From Nakamurella deserti (lineage in GTDB: Bacteria > Actinomycetota > Actinomycetes > Mycobacteriales > Nakamurellaceae), in NCBI RefSeq assembly GCF_003260015.1, contig NZ_QCXS01000002.1:1488001-1552000 (forward strand): a stretch of 64,000 bases of DNA. Direction: 5' to 3'. The translations under genes were made by a program, and so were the position numbers. This document shows, in pieces, positions 38,030 through 46,922 of this stretch. Position 1 is the stretch's first letter; each line of letters starts with the position of its first letter. Below the pieces are notes generated by a model that was not told the DNA's origin, searched no databases, and saw only the letters and a list, made by a program, of their open reading frames with translations.

Positions 38030-38192
38030 CAGCGCACCGCAACGGCCACCGTGGAGCCGTGCAGCCCGCCACGCGTCCCCGCGTCCCCGTCTCCGCCCCG
38101 GCTCCGACTCGTGCCGACCGTGCCGCCCGGACCGCCCGAGCAGCCCGAGCCGCCCGAGCCGCCCGAGCCGACGGTGCCGACGGCGCCGCCCG
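38030..38192 (+). other. Low-complexity CCCGAG-rich spacer before the TauE-like gene
   Basis: After the 72-bp repeats the sequence turns into short repeats of CCGCCCGAG and CCGACGGTG type. No ribosome site is obvious for the following ATG. Together with the tandem repeat, no gene is seen from 37591 to 38192. Confidence 0.45.
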
Positions 38193-38981
38193 ATGACCGG
38201 CGGTCTCACCCTGGACGCCGGGACCGTTGCGCTGCTGCTGCTCGCCGGACTGGCCGCCGGTTGGATCGACGCGGTGGTCGGTGGCGGGGGGCTCATCCAG
38301 CTGCCCGCCCTCCTGCTGGTCCCCGGGATGACGCCCGTGCAGGCACTGGCCACCAACAAGCTGGCCGGGATCATGGGGACCTCGGTCAGCGCGGTGACGT
38401 TCTACCGCCGGGTCGCGCCCGATCTGCGGACGGCGCTGCCGATGGCGGGCGCGGCGCTGGCCGGTGGCATCGGCGGTGCGGTGCTGGCGTCCCGGATCCC
38501 GGCCGGCGCCTTCACCCCGATCATCCTGGTGGTGCTGGTCGGCGTCCTGGTCTTCACCCTCCTGCGCCCGACTCTCGGGACGTCGACGTCGCTGCGCTGG
38601 GCCGGCCGCCGCCGGCACCTGGTGGCGGCGGCGGGCATCGGAGCGGCGATCGGCGCCTACGACGGTGTGCTCGGGCCCGGTACCGGCACGTTCCTCGTGA
38701 TCTGCTGCGTGAGCGTCCTCGGATACGCCTTCCTGCCGGCCTCCGCCATCGCCAAGATCGTCAACGTCGCCACCAACCTGGGCGCGCTGGTGTTCTTCGT
38801 GCCGCACGGGGCGGTGCTCTGGGGCATCGGACTCGCCGTCGGTGTGGCCAACCTGCTCGGGGCCTATCTGGGGGCCCGGATGGCGATCGCGCGGGGAAGC
38901 GCCTTCGTCCGGATCGTGTTCGTCGTCGTCGTCGGGGTCCTCATCCTGCGACTCGGCTGGAACCTGGTCGACTCCGGGTGA
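38193..38981 (+). CDS. TauE/SafE-family membrane transporter
   Basis: The protein has 262 residues from ATG 38193. Eight or so hydrophobic segments are visible, starting with LLLLAGLAAGWIDAVVGGGG. The duplicated family motifs are present: DAVVGGGGLIQLPALLL near residue 27 and GAYDGVLGPGTGTFLVI near residue 150. TauE/SafE proteins export sulfite, sulfoacetate or related anions. There are no sulfur-metabolism genes nearby, so the substrate is open. A strong hairpin follows the gene. Confidence 0.9.
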   Translation: MTGGLTLDAGTVALLLLAGLAAGWIDAVVGGGGLIQLPALLLVPGMTPVQALATNKLAGIMGTSVSAVTFYRRVAPDLRTALPMAGAALAGGIGGAVLASRIPAGAFTPIILVVLVGVLVFTLLRPTLGTSTSLRWAGRRRHLVAAAGIGAAIGAYDGVLGPGTGTFLVICCVSVLGYAFLPASAIAKIVNVATNLGALVFFVPHGAVLWGIGLAVGVANLLGAYLGARMAIARGSAFVRIVFVVVVGVLILRLGWNLVDSG

Positions 38982-39055
38982 GTGGACCCGCCGGGACGTC
39001 GACCGAGCCGGGCGGGTCGCCGGCGGGCCGACCGACGGACCGACCGACGGGTCGA

Positions 39056-39091
39056 CCGGTGCCCCGCCGCCGGCGGGCGCCGGGGCACCGG
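39056..39091. terminator. Hairpin between convergent genes
   Basis: CCGGTGCCCCG pairs with CGGGGCACCGG (11-bp stem, 14-base GC-rich loop). It lies 75 bases past the TauE-like stop and just before the stop of the convergent small gene. Confidence 0.55.
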
Positions 39092-39099
39092 GCCGTACC

Positions 39100-39342
39100 T
39101 CAGGACAGCGCGGGTCCGGACGCGTCGCTGCCGGAGAGCTCCCGCAGGAACTCGTGGCACCGGGCGGCCCGCTCGGAGTCCTGCTGCATCACGGACTCGA
39201 AGAAGGTCGCGATGTCCTCGCGGCCGGCGTTTCGCGCGTCACGGACGTACTGGCCGTAGTCGTGACCCGCCTTGAGCGAGTGGTACTGCAGCGAGATCAG
39301 ATCGAAGCTGACGTCGTCGAAACCGGTTTCACCTGTTGCCAT
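39100..39342 (-). CDS. Small conserved-looking hypothetical protein with helical content
   Basis: The protein has 80 residues from ATG 39342, preceded by GGAGG. It begins MATGETGFDDVSFDLISLQY and continues HSLKAGHDYGQYVRDARNAG, then DIATFFESVMQQDSERAARC HEFL. The pattern of two or three amphipathic helices with His, Glu and Cys residues is like small ferritin-like or DUF proteins in actinobacteria. I do not recognise a specific family. It is monocistronic. Confidence 0.65.
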   Translation of the reverse strand: MATGETGFDDVSFDLISLQYHSLKAGHDYGQYVRDARNAGREDIATFFESVMQQDSERAARCHEFLRELSGSDASGPALS

Positions 39343-39547
39343 GATGGGTCCTCCACGGACTCGTCGGGTGACTGGAGGCACCACTGGTCGGATACCGAGG
39401 GACATCGTCAGCAGTGCCCGGAACCCCTGCGTCGCAGGCAGACTCGGCGGTCCGAGGTGGCGTGGCGCGGCACTGGATCGATTCGGCACCGGCGTCGCCG
39501 GTCGCCTCGACGGGCCCCGTCCGGCGGGATCGGCGCAGCCGGCTCGG

Positions 39548-39553
39548 CATACT
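39548..39553 (+). promoter_or_regulatory. Candidate -10 element for leaderless transcription
   Basis: CATACT is followed by seven bases and the ATG at 39561, without a Shine-Dalgarno sequence. Confidence 0.4.
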
Positions 39554-39560
39554 GGCCCGC

Positions 39561-41051
39561 ATGACACCCACCCGTGCCGGCATCCTCGTCTTCGTCACGT
39601 CGGCCGTGGTGCTGGTGATGGAGATCCTGGCCGCACGCCTGCTGGCCCCGTACGTGGGCGTCACGCTCGAGACCTACACCGGGATCATCGGCACCATCCT
39701 GGCCGCCATCGCCTTCGGCGCCTGGTCCGGGGGCCGGCTGGCCGACCGGCGGGACCCGCAGACGCTCCTCGGCCCGATCCTGCTGCTGGGTGGTGCTCTC
39801 TCGCTGCTCATCGTGCCGATCGTGCGGCTGGTCGGGAAGCTCTCGCTGGGTACCGGACCCGAGGCGGTGCTCGTGCTGGCCGGGCTGGCGTTCTTCCTGC
39901 CGGCGGCGGTGCTGTCGGCCGTGCCGCCGGTGATCGTGAAGATGCAGCTCGCCGACCTGGCCGAGACGGGCCGCACCGTCGGGCGGCTGTCGGCACTGGG
40001 CACCGTCGGAGCCATCCTCGGCACCTTCGGCACGGGCTTCGTGCTGGTGGCGGCATGGCCGACGACGCCCATCCTGATCGGCGTCGCGGTTGTCGCACTC
40101 GCGATGGGCGTCGTCGTCGAGGTGTCAGTGCGGCGTCGACGGTCCCGGCCGTTCCCGACGACGCTGGCGGCCTCCGTGGTAGTCCTGACCGCCGGCGCCG
40201 GTCTCGGGGTGGATCGGCTCAACGCGGCGATGGACCCCTGCGAGCGGGAATCGGCCTACTTCTGTGCCCGCGTGGTGCCCGACCTGGCCGGGTGCCCGGA
40301 CGGGTTGACGCTGTACCTGGACACCCTGCGCCACAGCTGCATCCACCCCGACGACCCGGCGCGACTGGACTTCTCCTACGCACAGCTGTTCGCCGACGCA
40401 CTCGACGCGGCCGGCCCGGACGGTGCCGCCCTGGACACCGTGCACGTGGGCGGCGGCGGCTTCAGCCTCCCCCGCTACCTCGGGGCGACCCACCCGGGAT
40501 CGACCAGCCTGGTCCTGGAGCTCGACCCGACGCTGGTCGAGATCGCCCAGCGACAACTGGGTCTCGTGCTGTCCGACGACATGCAGGTGCGCACCGGCGA
40601 TGCCCGCACGGGCCTGCGGGAGCAACCCGCTGACGCGGCCGACGTGGTGCTGGGGGACGCGTTCGGCGGCCTGGCCGTGCCGTGGCACCTGACCACCGTC
40701 GAATGGATGGCCGAGGTCGACCGGGTGCTCCGCCCGGACGGGCTTTACCTGGTCAACGTCATCGACGGACCGGCGTTGCGCTTCGCGCGGGCGGAGACGG
40801 CCACCCTGCAGGCGGCCTTCGAGCACGTCGCCGTGATGGGCCCGGCGGCGCGGCTGGGCGGTGACGGCGGCGGCAACCTCGTCCTGATCGCCTCCGACGG
40901 GCCGCTGGACGGGAACGCGATCCTCGCCGCGAACCGGTCCCGGGGCGACGACGACGTCCTGCTCACCGGCGCGGAGCTGGACACCTGGATCGACGGCGCG
41001 GAGCCGCTGACCGACGATTTCGCCCCGGTCGACCAGCTCATCGGGCGGTGA
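39561..41051 (+). CDS. Membrane-anchored spermidine synthase-like methyltransferase-fold protein
   Basis: The protein has 496 residues. Residues 1-210 form about seven membrane segments (ILVFVTSAVVLVMEILAARL, LLLGGALSLLIVPIVRLVG, FLPAAVLSAVPPVIV and others). The soluble C-terminal domain has the spermidine synthase-type nucleotide fold: LDTVHVGGGGFSLPRYL near 290, LVLELDPTLVEIAQ near 315, then DVVLGDAFGGLAVPWHLTT near 362. The acidic DAF motif is kept. Such fused membrane plus SpeE-like proteins are frequent in actinobacteria, and their reactions are mostly unknown. It may not make spermidine. It stands alone, and its leaderless-type promoter is separate from its neighbours. Confidence 0.82.
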   Translation: MTPTRAGILVFVTSAVVLVMEILAARLLAPYVGVTLETYTGIIGTILAAIAFGAWSGGRLADRRDPQTLLGPILLLGGALSLLIVPIVRLVGKLSLGTGPEAVLVLAGLAFFLPAAVLSAVPPVIVKMQLADLAETGRTVGRLSALGTVGAILGTFGTGFVLVAAWPTTPILIGVAVVALAMGVVVEVSVRRRRSRPFPTTLAASVVVLTAGAGLGVDRLNAAMDPCERESAYFCARVVPDLAGCPDGLTLYLDTLRHSCIHPDDPARLDFSYAQLFADALDAAGPDGAALDTVHVGGGGFSLPRYLGATHPGSTSLVLELDPTLVEIAQRQLGLVLSDDMQVRTGDARTGLREQPADAADVVLGDAFGGLAVPWHLTTVEWMAEVDRVLRPDGLYLVNVIDGPALRFARAETATLQAAFEHVAVMGPAARLGGDGGGNLVLIASDGPLDGNAILAANRSRGDDDVLLTGAELDTWIDGAEPLTDDFAPVDQLIGR

Positions 41052-41054
41052 TCC

Positions 41055-41080
41055 CGGGGGCCGGCCGGACCTGGCCCCCG
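41055..41080. terminator. Bidirectional hairpin between convergent genes
   Basis: CGGGGGCC pairs with GGCCCCCG around a 10-base loop, four bases past the plus-strand stop and 46 bases before the minus-strand stop. Confidence 0.55.
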
Positions 41081-41126
41081 CCCCGGGGCCCGGCAGAGCA
41101 CCGGACCCCGGGTGTACGGCGGCCGC

Positions 41127-42521
41127 TCAGGACCTCGGCAGCCGCAGGGCGTACCGGATGGCGTCGTGCACGTCGGTGTTCCGGATGAACCCGGCGAGCC
41201 GGTCGGCTCCCGGGCCTTCGGCGGTCACCGGGACCGCCGCGCCGGTGTGGCCCCCGGTGGACCAGTCCACGGTCATCGACAGGTCGGAGTTCGCGATCGG
41301 GATGGTGTCCTCGGCCTGATCGCCGGTGCCGTTCTCGTCCTCCTCGTCCACCGACTCGATGGCCAGCCCACCGGCTTCGTGGTCGCCGATGACCAGCACC
41401 AGGGTGCCCGGGGTGCGGACCGCGAAGTCGAGTGCCATCGCGACGGTGTCGTCCAGTGCCGCACCGGCCTTGACGGTCAGCGTGGCGTTGCCGTGGTGCT
41501 CCATCTCGTCGATGCCCTCCTCCTCGATGAGCAGGAAGAAGCCGTCCTCGTCCTGGGACAGCACATCGAGCGCCTTGGTCGCCATCGTCTTCAGCGGCAC
41601 CGACGGCTCGTAGAGGTCGCCCTCGCCCTCGTTGCGGTGCTCGAACATCTCCTCGTTGGCGAACAACCCGAGCAGCGGTCCCGCGCCGGCTCCGGCGAGA
41701 CCGTCGGCGTCGCTGACGTAGGTGTAGCCCAGTTCCTGTGCCCGCTCGACGAGGTTGCCCGCCGTGCCCTTGCTCTGCTCGGTGGGATCGGTCGCCGGGT
41801 TGTCGGGCCAGTCACCCGGGGTGCCGGCCGGCAGCCAGAAGTCCTCGCCGCCGCCGAGGATGACGTCGGGTCTGGTGTCCTCGATGTACTGCCGGGCGAT
41901 CTCGCTCTGGTCGGACCGGTCGAGCACGTGGGAGCCGAACGCGGCCGGTGTGGCGTCGGTGACCTGCGACGTGGTCACCAGGCCCGTGGCCTTGCCGGCG
42001 TCGCGGGCCTGCTCGAGCAGCGTCGGGACGCTGTTGCCGTCGACGTCGACCCCGATGGCACCGTTGTAGCTGCGGACGCCGGTGGCGTACGCGGTCGCGG
42101 CGGCCGCGGAGTCGGTGACGGCCTCCTCGGGGTCGGCGGAATCGGTGTGCACCAGCCCCGTGACGTCCATCTGGTTCATCGCCAGCTCACCGTCCTGGCC
42201 GACGGTGGCGAGCCGGATGAGCTCGCGCGCGGCGATCCCCATCCCGTCGCCCTGGATGAAGATGACGTTGCGGGCCCGGGAGCCGTGGTCGTACGACCCG
42301 CCGCCGTGGCCGTGTCCGTGGCCGTGTCCGTTGCCGTGCCCGTCCGCGTCGCTGCCGCCGTCCGGAGCGGCGGGGTCGGTGGCCGGGGCCCCCGCCGGCG
42401 TCGCGGCACTGCCCACCGCGGGCGCCGACGACGCCACCATCGCGGTCGAGGTGGCGATGGCCACCACCGCCGCCGCCGTTCCCGTCGCGAACCGGACCGA
42501 CCATCTCGTGGTGCGCACCAT
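41127..42521 (-). CDS. Secreted alkaline phosphatase with His-rich N-terminal linker
   Basis: The protein has 464 residues from ATG 42521 (GTG 42524 is possible) with GAGGAGG upstream. Residues 1-38 are a signal peptide with an Ala-rich cleavage region. A Pro/Ala/Asp linker and a Gly-His stretch (HGNGHGHGHGHGG) near residues 60-75 follow, probably binding metal. The catalytic domain has IFIQGDGMG (metal Asp), the nucleophile serine in EAVTDSAAAATAYATG, MEHHGN, VIGDHEAGGLA and GGHTGAAVPV, the zinc and magnesium ligands of the PhoA family. It releases phosphate from esters outside the cell. No pho box was identified. Confidence 0.92.
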   Translation of the reverse strand: MVRTTRWSVRFATGTAAAVVAIATSTAMVASSAPAVGSAATPAGAPATDPAAPDGGSDADGHGNGHGHGHGHGGGSYDHGSRARNVIFIQGDGMGIAARELIRLATVGQDGELAMNQMDVTGLVHTDSADPEEAVTDSAAAATAYATGVRSYNGAIGVDVDGNSVPTLLEQARDAGKATGLVTTSQVTDATPAAFGSHVLDRSDQSEIARQYIEDTRPDVILGGGEDFWLPAGTPGDWPDNPATDPTEQSKGTAGNLVERAQELGYTYVSDADGLAGAGAGPLLGLFANEEMFEHRNEGEGDLYEPSVPLKTMATKALDVLSQDEDGFFLLIEEEGIDEMEHHGNATLTVKAGAALDDTVAMALDFAVRTPGTLVLVIGDHEAGGLAIESVDEEDENGTGDQAEDTIPIANSDLSMTVDWSTGGHTGAAVPVTAEGPGADRLAGFIRNTDVHDAIRYALRLPRS

Positions 42522-43062
42522 CACGCCTCCTCGTCCCCGGCGCCGGCCCCGTTGCGCGACGCGCTGCGCACAGGCTCACACAGGAGTGGGACCCCGGCAA
42601 CACTGACGAGCTAATCGCCGGACCTCGCCCCGCACCTGGCGCGCACGCTCGATCGCAGACGGCCCCGCGATACCCACGTCCGTGGCGTGGAGTCGGCGGC
42701 GTCGCTACGGGCCGTCGGTACGCGACGTCGGTAAAGGGACGTCGCTACGGCGGCCGCCGAGAGGCAACCGCCGCGGTGGGTGCACCGGCGTCCCGGCGGC
42801 GACCGTCACCGCGACCCGCCGCTCCCGGCCGACCGGGAGCACGCCACGGCCGGAGCCGTTCACACCCACCGCCGCGATCGGTCCGGTGCGTTCGGCGGCA
42901 CCGCCGCACCCCCGCGGGCGCTCGGCCGGCAGACCCACCGTCCCCGTCCTGTCCGGCCGACCCCGGCCGGTGCCCGGCCCCGCCGAGCACGGCTGCGGCG
43001 CCCGGCCACCGACGGACCGGACCCACCGACGGGGGCACCGGCGGGGCGGCGGCGTCGCGGGG
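42522..43062 (-). other. Spacer upstream of the alkaline phosphatase
   Basis: No gene is seen in 541 bases. GTCGCTACGG occurs at 42711 and again at 42741, with GTCGGTA between, giving a 30-base spaced pair that might be a regulator site. The right half is GC-rich low-complexity DNA with Arg/Pro-rich shadow frames. Confidence 0.4.
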
Positions 43063-43914
43063 TCAGCGGGTGGCGGTGACGGGCGCCGTGCCGGCGCGTT
43101 GGGCCACGTCCCACCACAGCTGGTGCAGCGCGTGGTAGCGGTCGCCCGGCGCCGGCGTCCGCTGCCACGGCTTGTCGATGATGAAGTGGATGTTCTTCAC
43201 ATCCGGCTCGTTCCACATCGAGGGGTGCTGAAAAGGCAGCGTTTTCAGCGCGTTGTAGATGTAGGGCAGTGGCTCCCAGCGGTTCTCGTAGTACTCGTTG
43301 AGGAAGTCCTGCTCCGCGAACGGGTACCGGCTGAGGTCCTCCAGGGCGGCCAGCCTGGACACCATGTCGCCGTGGACGGCGAGATCGGGTGTCAGGACGA
43401 GGGTCCCGCCGTTGAGGTAGTCGTCGACGACGCCGGGCTCGCGCGTGTGGTCGAGCCCGCGGCAGTGGGTGTAGAAGCAGTGGGCCGGCGTCCAGTCGGC
43501 GGGGTAGCTGGCGATCCGGTCGGGGTTGCAGCGGCACGCGTGGCACGCCGCGATCGCGCCGGGTGCGAGCGGCAGCGTGAACAGCTCGTCCATCGGCCGG
43601 ACGACGAGCATGTCGGCATCGAGGAAGACCACCCGCTCGAACTCCGTGAACCGCCAGACCTCCAGCTTCGTCCAGACTTCGGCGAAGCGGGCGTTGGCGT
43701 AGTTGTCCTGCAGGTCGCTCGCCGGCCGCAGCGGCGCCACGTCGCGCAGCAGGCAGCCGTCGTCGGTCAGCACCCGACGGACGGTCGTGTCGATGGCGTC
43801 GGTGACCATCACCACCAGAGGGTGCGGCGTTCGGGTGCGGGCGAGGGAGGCGCGCAGCGTGCGCACGCCGTCCAGGTACTCGGGTTGCGTGAGCAGCGTG
43901 ACCCAGGCGTTCAT
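43063..43914 (-). CDS. Glycosyltransferase family 8 (glycogenin/galactinol synthase-like)
   Basis: The protein has 283 residues from ATG 43914. The GT8 hallmarks are visible: an N-terminal WVTLLTQPEYLDGVRTLRAS, the DxD metal and sugar nucleotide motif in VVFLDADMLVV near residue 98, YLNGGTLVLTPD near 167 and FAEQDFLNEYY near 199. The C-terminal HFIIDKPWQ matches the conserved HxxGxxKPW element in reduced form. It transfers a sugar from UDP-sugar in the cytoplasm. It is separated by 15 bases from an alditol-oxidase-like gene, so the two may act in one pathway. Confidence 0.88.
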   Translation of the reverse strand: MNAWVTLLTQPEYLDGVRTLRASLARTRTPHPLVVMVTDAIDTTVRRVLTDDGCLLRDVAPLRPASDLQDNYANARFAEVWTKLEVWRFTEFERVVFLDADMLVVRPMDELFTLPLAPGAIAACHACRCNPDRIASYPADWTPAHCFYTHCRGLDHTREPGVVDDYLNGGTLVLTPDLAVHGDMVSRLAALEDLSRYPFAEQDFLNEYYENRWEPLPYIYNALKTLPFQHPSMWNEPDVKNIHFIIDKPWQRTPAPGDRYHALHQLWWDVAQRAGTAPVTATR

Positions 43915-43929
43915 CGTCGTCTCCTCCGG

Positions 43930-45309
43930 TCAGGCGAACAGGGCGCCGGTGAACGCGTTCGCGAACCGGTGGTGTGGGTCGAGCGCGTCCCGCACCCGAC
44001 GGAACTCCGCCCAGCGCGGATACAGCGCCGGCCAGTCGTAGAGACTCTCGTCGAAGTACTTGCCCCAGTGCGGACGTCCACCTTCGGCCGCCAGCACCTT
44101 CTCGACCGCCCGCAGAAAGCTCTCGCCCTCCTCGGACAGCGTGCCGTCCTCGGAGTAGTAGACGACGAAGCCGAAGTAGCAGGTGTCCTGGCCGTGGGAC
44201 GGGCTGAGCCAGGCCTCGGAGGGCCCAGTGCAGCGCAGGATGACCGGGTAGTGCATCCGCGGTCGGGTGACGTCGTGCCAGTCCTTGATGCGCTTGATGA
44301 CCCCGGCCGCGAGGTCCAGCGGCACGCCGATCTCGACGTTGATCTGGGGAGTGGCGATGCCGCGGCAGAAGACCTGGTAGATGTCGCCGGTGACGTCGGT
44401 GAAGTCGCGGAAGCGGGTGACCGTCCGGGACGGCTTGTCGTCGGCGGCGACGTTGGTGTCGTCCCGCAGCTGTCGCAGCGTCTGGTCGACGGTGGCGTTC
44501 ATCGCGTCGTTGACGGTCGCGTGCTCGACGAGAGCGCGTCCACCGGCGCGGTACCGCGCGACGTCGGCCTCGGACGCCTCCCGGGCGGTCCAGACCTGGA
44601 CCTGGTTCTCCTGCGGGAACCACCATGCCTTGACCAGGTCGTTGTCCCGGTTCCAGCGGAGCAGGTCGTCGCCGAGGGTGTCGGCGGCGACGGCGTCCTT
44701 GCGGCAGGTGTAGACCGGTGAGTCCGTGGTGCGCAGGGTGACCTCGGTGATGACGCCGAGCGTGCCGAGACCGAGCTGGACGGCGGCGAACCACGGGTGT
44801 CCGCGGTCGAACTCGGCCACCGACCCGTCGGCGAGCACCAGCCGGAAGCGCACCGCCGCGTCGGCGATCGAACTCTGCTGCAGTCCCTGGCCGTGGGTGC
44901 CGGTGCTGATCGCGCCGGCCAGCGTCTGGGCGGCGATGACGCCCGGCGAGGAGGGCAGCATCCGCCCCTGGGCGGACAGGGTCTCGTAGACCTCGGCCAA
45001 CGTGGTGGCGCCGGCGAAGGTGGCCGTTTCGTCGCTCATCGAGACCAGCCCGCTGAGTCGGCCGACGTCCAGGAGCACGTGGTCGTCGCCGGCGGTGTCC
45101 AGCATCCGACCCGGTGACATCCGGCTGCCGATCATCCGCACCTTGCCGGTGCCGCCGGCGAGCAGGCTCCGCAGCTCCGCTTCGGTGCCCGGCGTCACGA
45201 TCGACCCCGCCGCGCCCAGGGTCGCGTTGCGCGCCCAGTTCAACGGCCGCGCGTCCGCTCCGGTCCGCTCCGACTCACGGCGGGGATAGGCGAGTTGTTC
45301 CCGAACCAT
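43930..45309 (-). CDS. FAD-linked oxidase, D-arabinono-1,4-lactone/alditol oxidase family
   Basis: The protein has 459 residues from ATG 45309 (GTG 45315 is possible) after GAGGAG. The FAD-binding PP-loop region is VTPGTEAELRSLL, then VRMIGSRMSPGRMLD; in relatives this loop carries the His that binds FAD covalently (GxGHS), replaced here by Met. Further family elements are GVIAAQTLAGAISTGTHGQG and LGTLGVITEVTLRT, and the C-terminal HWGKYF plus FANAF near the end, as in aldonolactone oxidases. It should oxidise a sugar lactone or polyol. It shares a transcription unit with the GT8 gene. Confidence 0.85.
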   Translation of the reverse strand: MVREQLAYPRRESERTGADARPLNWARNATLGAAGSIVTPGTEAELRSLLAGGTGKVRMIGSRMSPGRMLDTAGDDHVLLDVGRLSGLVSMSDETATFAGATTLAEVYETLSAQGRMLPSSPGVIAAQTLAGAISTGTHGQGLQQSSIADAAVRFRLVLADGSVAEFDRGHPWFAAVQLGLGTLGVITEVTLRTTDSPVYTCRKDAVAADTLGDDLLRWNRDNDLVKAWWFPQENQVQVWTAREASEADVARYRAGGRALVEHATVNDAMNATVDQTLRQLRDDTNVAADDKPSRTVTRFRDFTDVTGDIYQVFCRGIATPQINVEIGVPLDLAAGVIKRIKDWHDVTRPRMHYPVILRCTGPSEAWLSPSHGQDTCYFGFVVYYSEDGTLSEEGESFLRAVEKVLAAEGGRPHWGKYFDESLYDWPALYPRWAEFRRVRDALDPHHRFANAFTGALFA

Positions 45310-45470
45310 CCACACTCCTCACTCAGGTCCGGGGCGTCGCCTTCGGCGAGGACGATCCACCGGACGATCGACGTCCACTGTGCCCGGTACGGTGCCCGAT
45401 CAGCGTGTGACGAAGGACGCGGCGGACCGTGGCATCCGCCACGTGCCCGCTCCCGGTAAACGGGTGGTCG

Positions 45471-46922
45471 TCAGCCGCCCGGGCGTTCCAGCACGTGCAC
45501 GAGCGAGTGGCCGGCGCCGTCATCGGGGGCCAGGAACGAGTCCGGGGCCAGGATGGCCCACGGATCGAAGGCCGCCTTGACGGCCCGCTGCAGCGCCAAC
45601 TGGGTGTCACCCAGCTCCTCGCGCAGCCACCGGCGCTTGAGCACGCCGACGCCGTGCTCGCCGCTGATGGTGCCACCGAGCGCCAGCGCGGCACGGACCA
45701 GCTCGTCGGCCGCCACGTCCAGCACCGCGGGCGGCCGCGTCTGTCCCGGCTGCTTGGGCACGGAGAGCGCGGGGTGCAGGTTGCCGTCGCCCGCGTGCGC
45801 CAGTGTGGCCACGAGAAGCCCGTGCCGGGAACCGATCTCCTCGACCGCGCGGATCATCTCGACCAGTCGTGACCGGGGTACGACCACGTCCTCGCCCACC
45901 TTCCACCGGTCGGGCTGGGGACCGCGGCCCGTCCGGCGCAGTTCGACGAGACGGGCGGCCTCGGCGCCGTGCACCCGCCGAGCGGCGGCACCCGCCGCCG
46001 CCAGGACGTCGACCAGTTCATCGGCCTCCCGGTCGGCACCGTGACCGTCCGTCTGCACCAGCAGCATCGCCCGCCCCCGCGTGCCCAGGTCGGTGCCGCG
46101 GTGGGCGTCGATGTCGGCCATGGTGCCCGCGTCCATCAGCTCGACCATGCTGGGCCGGACCCGCGACCGGACGATGGCCTCGACCGCGGCACCGGCGGCG
46201 GCCAGCGACGTGGTGAACGCCACCATCGTCTCCGTCCGCGCCGGCAGCGGCCGCAACCGCAGGGTCGCGCCCACCACCACTCCCAGGGTGCCCTCGCTGC
46301 CGACGAGGAGCCCGACCAGGTCCAGCCCGGTGACACCCTTGATCGTGCGGTGTCCGGTACTGATCAGCGAGCCGTCCGCGAGCACCACGTCCAGCGCCAG
46401 CACCGACTCGCGGGTGACGCCGTACTTCACGCAGCGCAGACCGCCGGCGTTGGTGGCGATGTTGCCGCCGACGGTGGAGATCGCGTAGCTCGCCGGGTCG
46501 GGGGCGTACCGGAGCCCGACGGCAGCCGCCGCCCGGTCCAGGTCGGCGGTGATGACACCCGGTTGCACCACCGCGATCTCGTCCGCCGGCTCCAGAGAGA
46601 GGATCCGGTTCAACCGCTCGGTGGACAGCACGATGCCGCCCGGAGGGGCGATCGCGCCCCCGCTGAGGCCGGTGCCGGCACCGCGGACGACCACCGGCGT
46701 GCGGTGGGCCGACGCGATGCGCAGGGTCTGCTGGACCTCGGCGACGTCGGCGGGCCGGACCAGCACCGCGGCGGGGCCGGCACCGCGCAGCCCGGTCCGG
46801 TCGCCGGCGTACCGGGCCAGGATCTCCGGGTCCGTGGCGACGCTGCCGGGCGGCAGCGTGGCCAGCAGTGCCGCGACCACGTCCACGTCCGCGTCCTCCT
46901 TCGTGCCGACCCTCATTGTCAC
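45471..46922 (-). CDS. FAD-binding oxidoreductase, GlcD/D-lactate dehydrogenase type
   Basis: The protein has 483 residues from GTG 46922; ATG 46916 is an equally good start. The FAD domain shows VLVRPADVAEVQQTLRIA, then VVVRGAGTGLSGGAIAPPGG, then GGNIATNAGGLRCVKYG and GSEGTLGVVVGATLRL. The C-terminal cap has the zinc-binding HAGDGNLHP and the ending GTISGEHGVGVLKRRW. These are diagnostic of glycolate oxidase subunit D and D-2-hydroxyacid dehydrogenases. No GlcE or GlcF partner is adjacent, so it probably works alone on a D-2-hydroxyacid. Confidence 0.92.
   Translation of the reverse strand: MTMRVGTKEDADVDVVAALLATLPPGSVATDPEILARYAGDRTGLRGAGPAAVLVRPADVAEVQQTLRIASAHRTPVVVRGAGTGLSGGAIAPPGGIVLSTERLNRILSLEPADEIAVVQPGVITADLDRAAAAVGLRYAPDPASYAISTVGGNIATNAGGLRCVKYGVTRESVLALDVVLADGSLISTGHRTIKGVTGLDLVGLLVGSEGTLGVVVGATLRLRPLPARTETMVAFTTSLAAAGAAVEAIVRSRVRPSMVELMDAGTMADIDAHRGTDLGTRGRAMLLVQTDGHGADREADELVDVLAAAGAAARRVHGAEAARLVELRRTGRGPQPDRWKVGEDVVVPRSRLVEMIRAVEEIGSRHGLLVATLAHAGDGNLHPALSVPKQPGQTRPPAVLDVAADELVRAALALGGTISGEHGVGVLKRRWLREELGDTQLALQRAVKAAFDPWAILAPDSFLAPDDGAGHSLVHVLERPGG

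Noticed and set aside
37673-39259. Long open frame through the 72-bp repeats and the TauE-like gene
   Set aside because: It stays open only because the repeat length is divisible by three. The translation is Arg/Gly/Pro-rich, and it overlaps the clear TauE-like gene in another frame.
42682-44794. Long open frames on both strands over the GT8 and oxidase genes
   Set aside because: They are shadow frames caused by high GC content; the GT8 and FAD-oxidase frames carry all conserved motifs.
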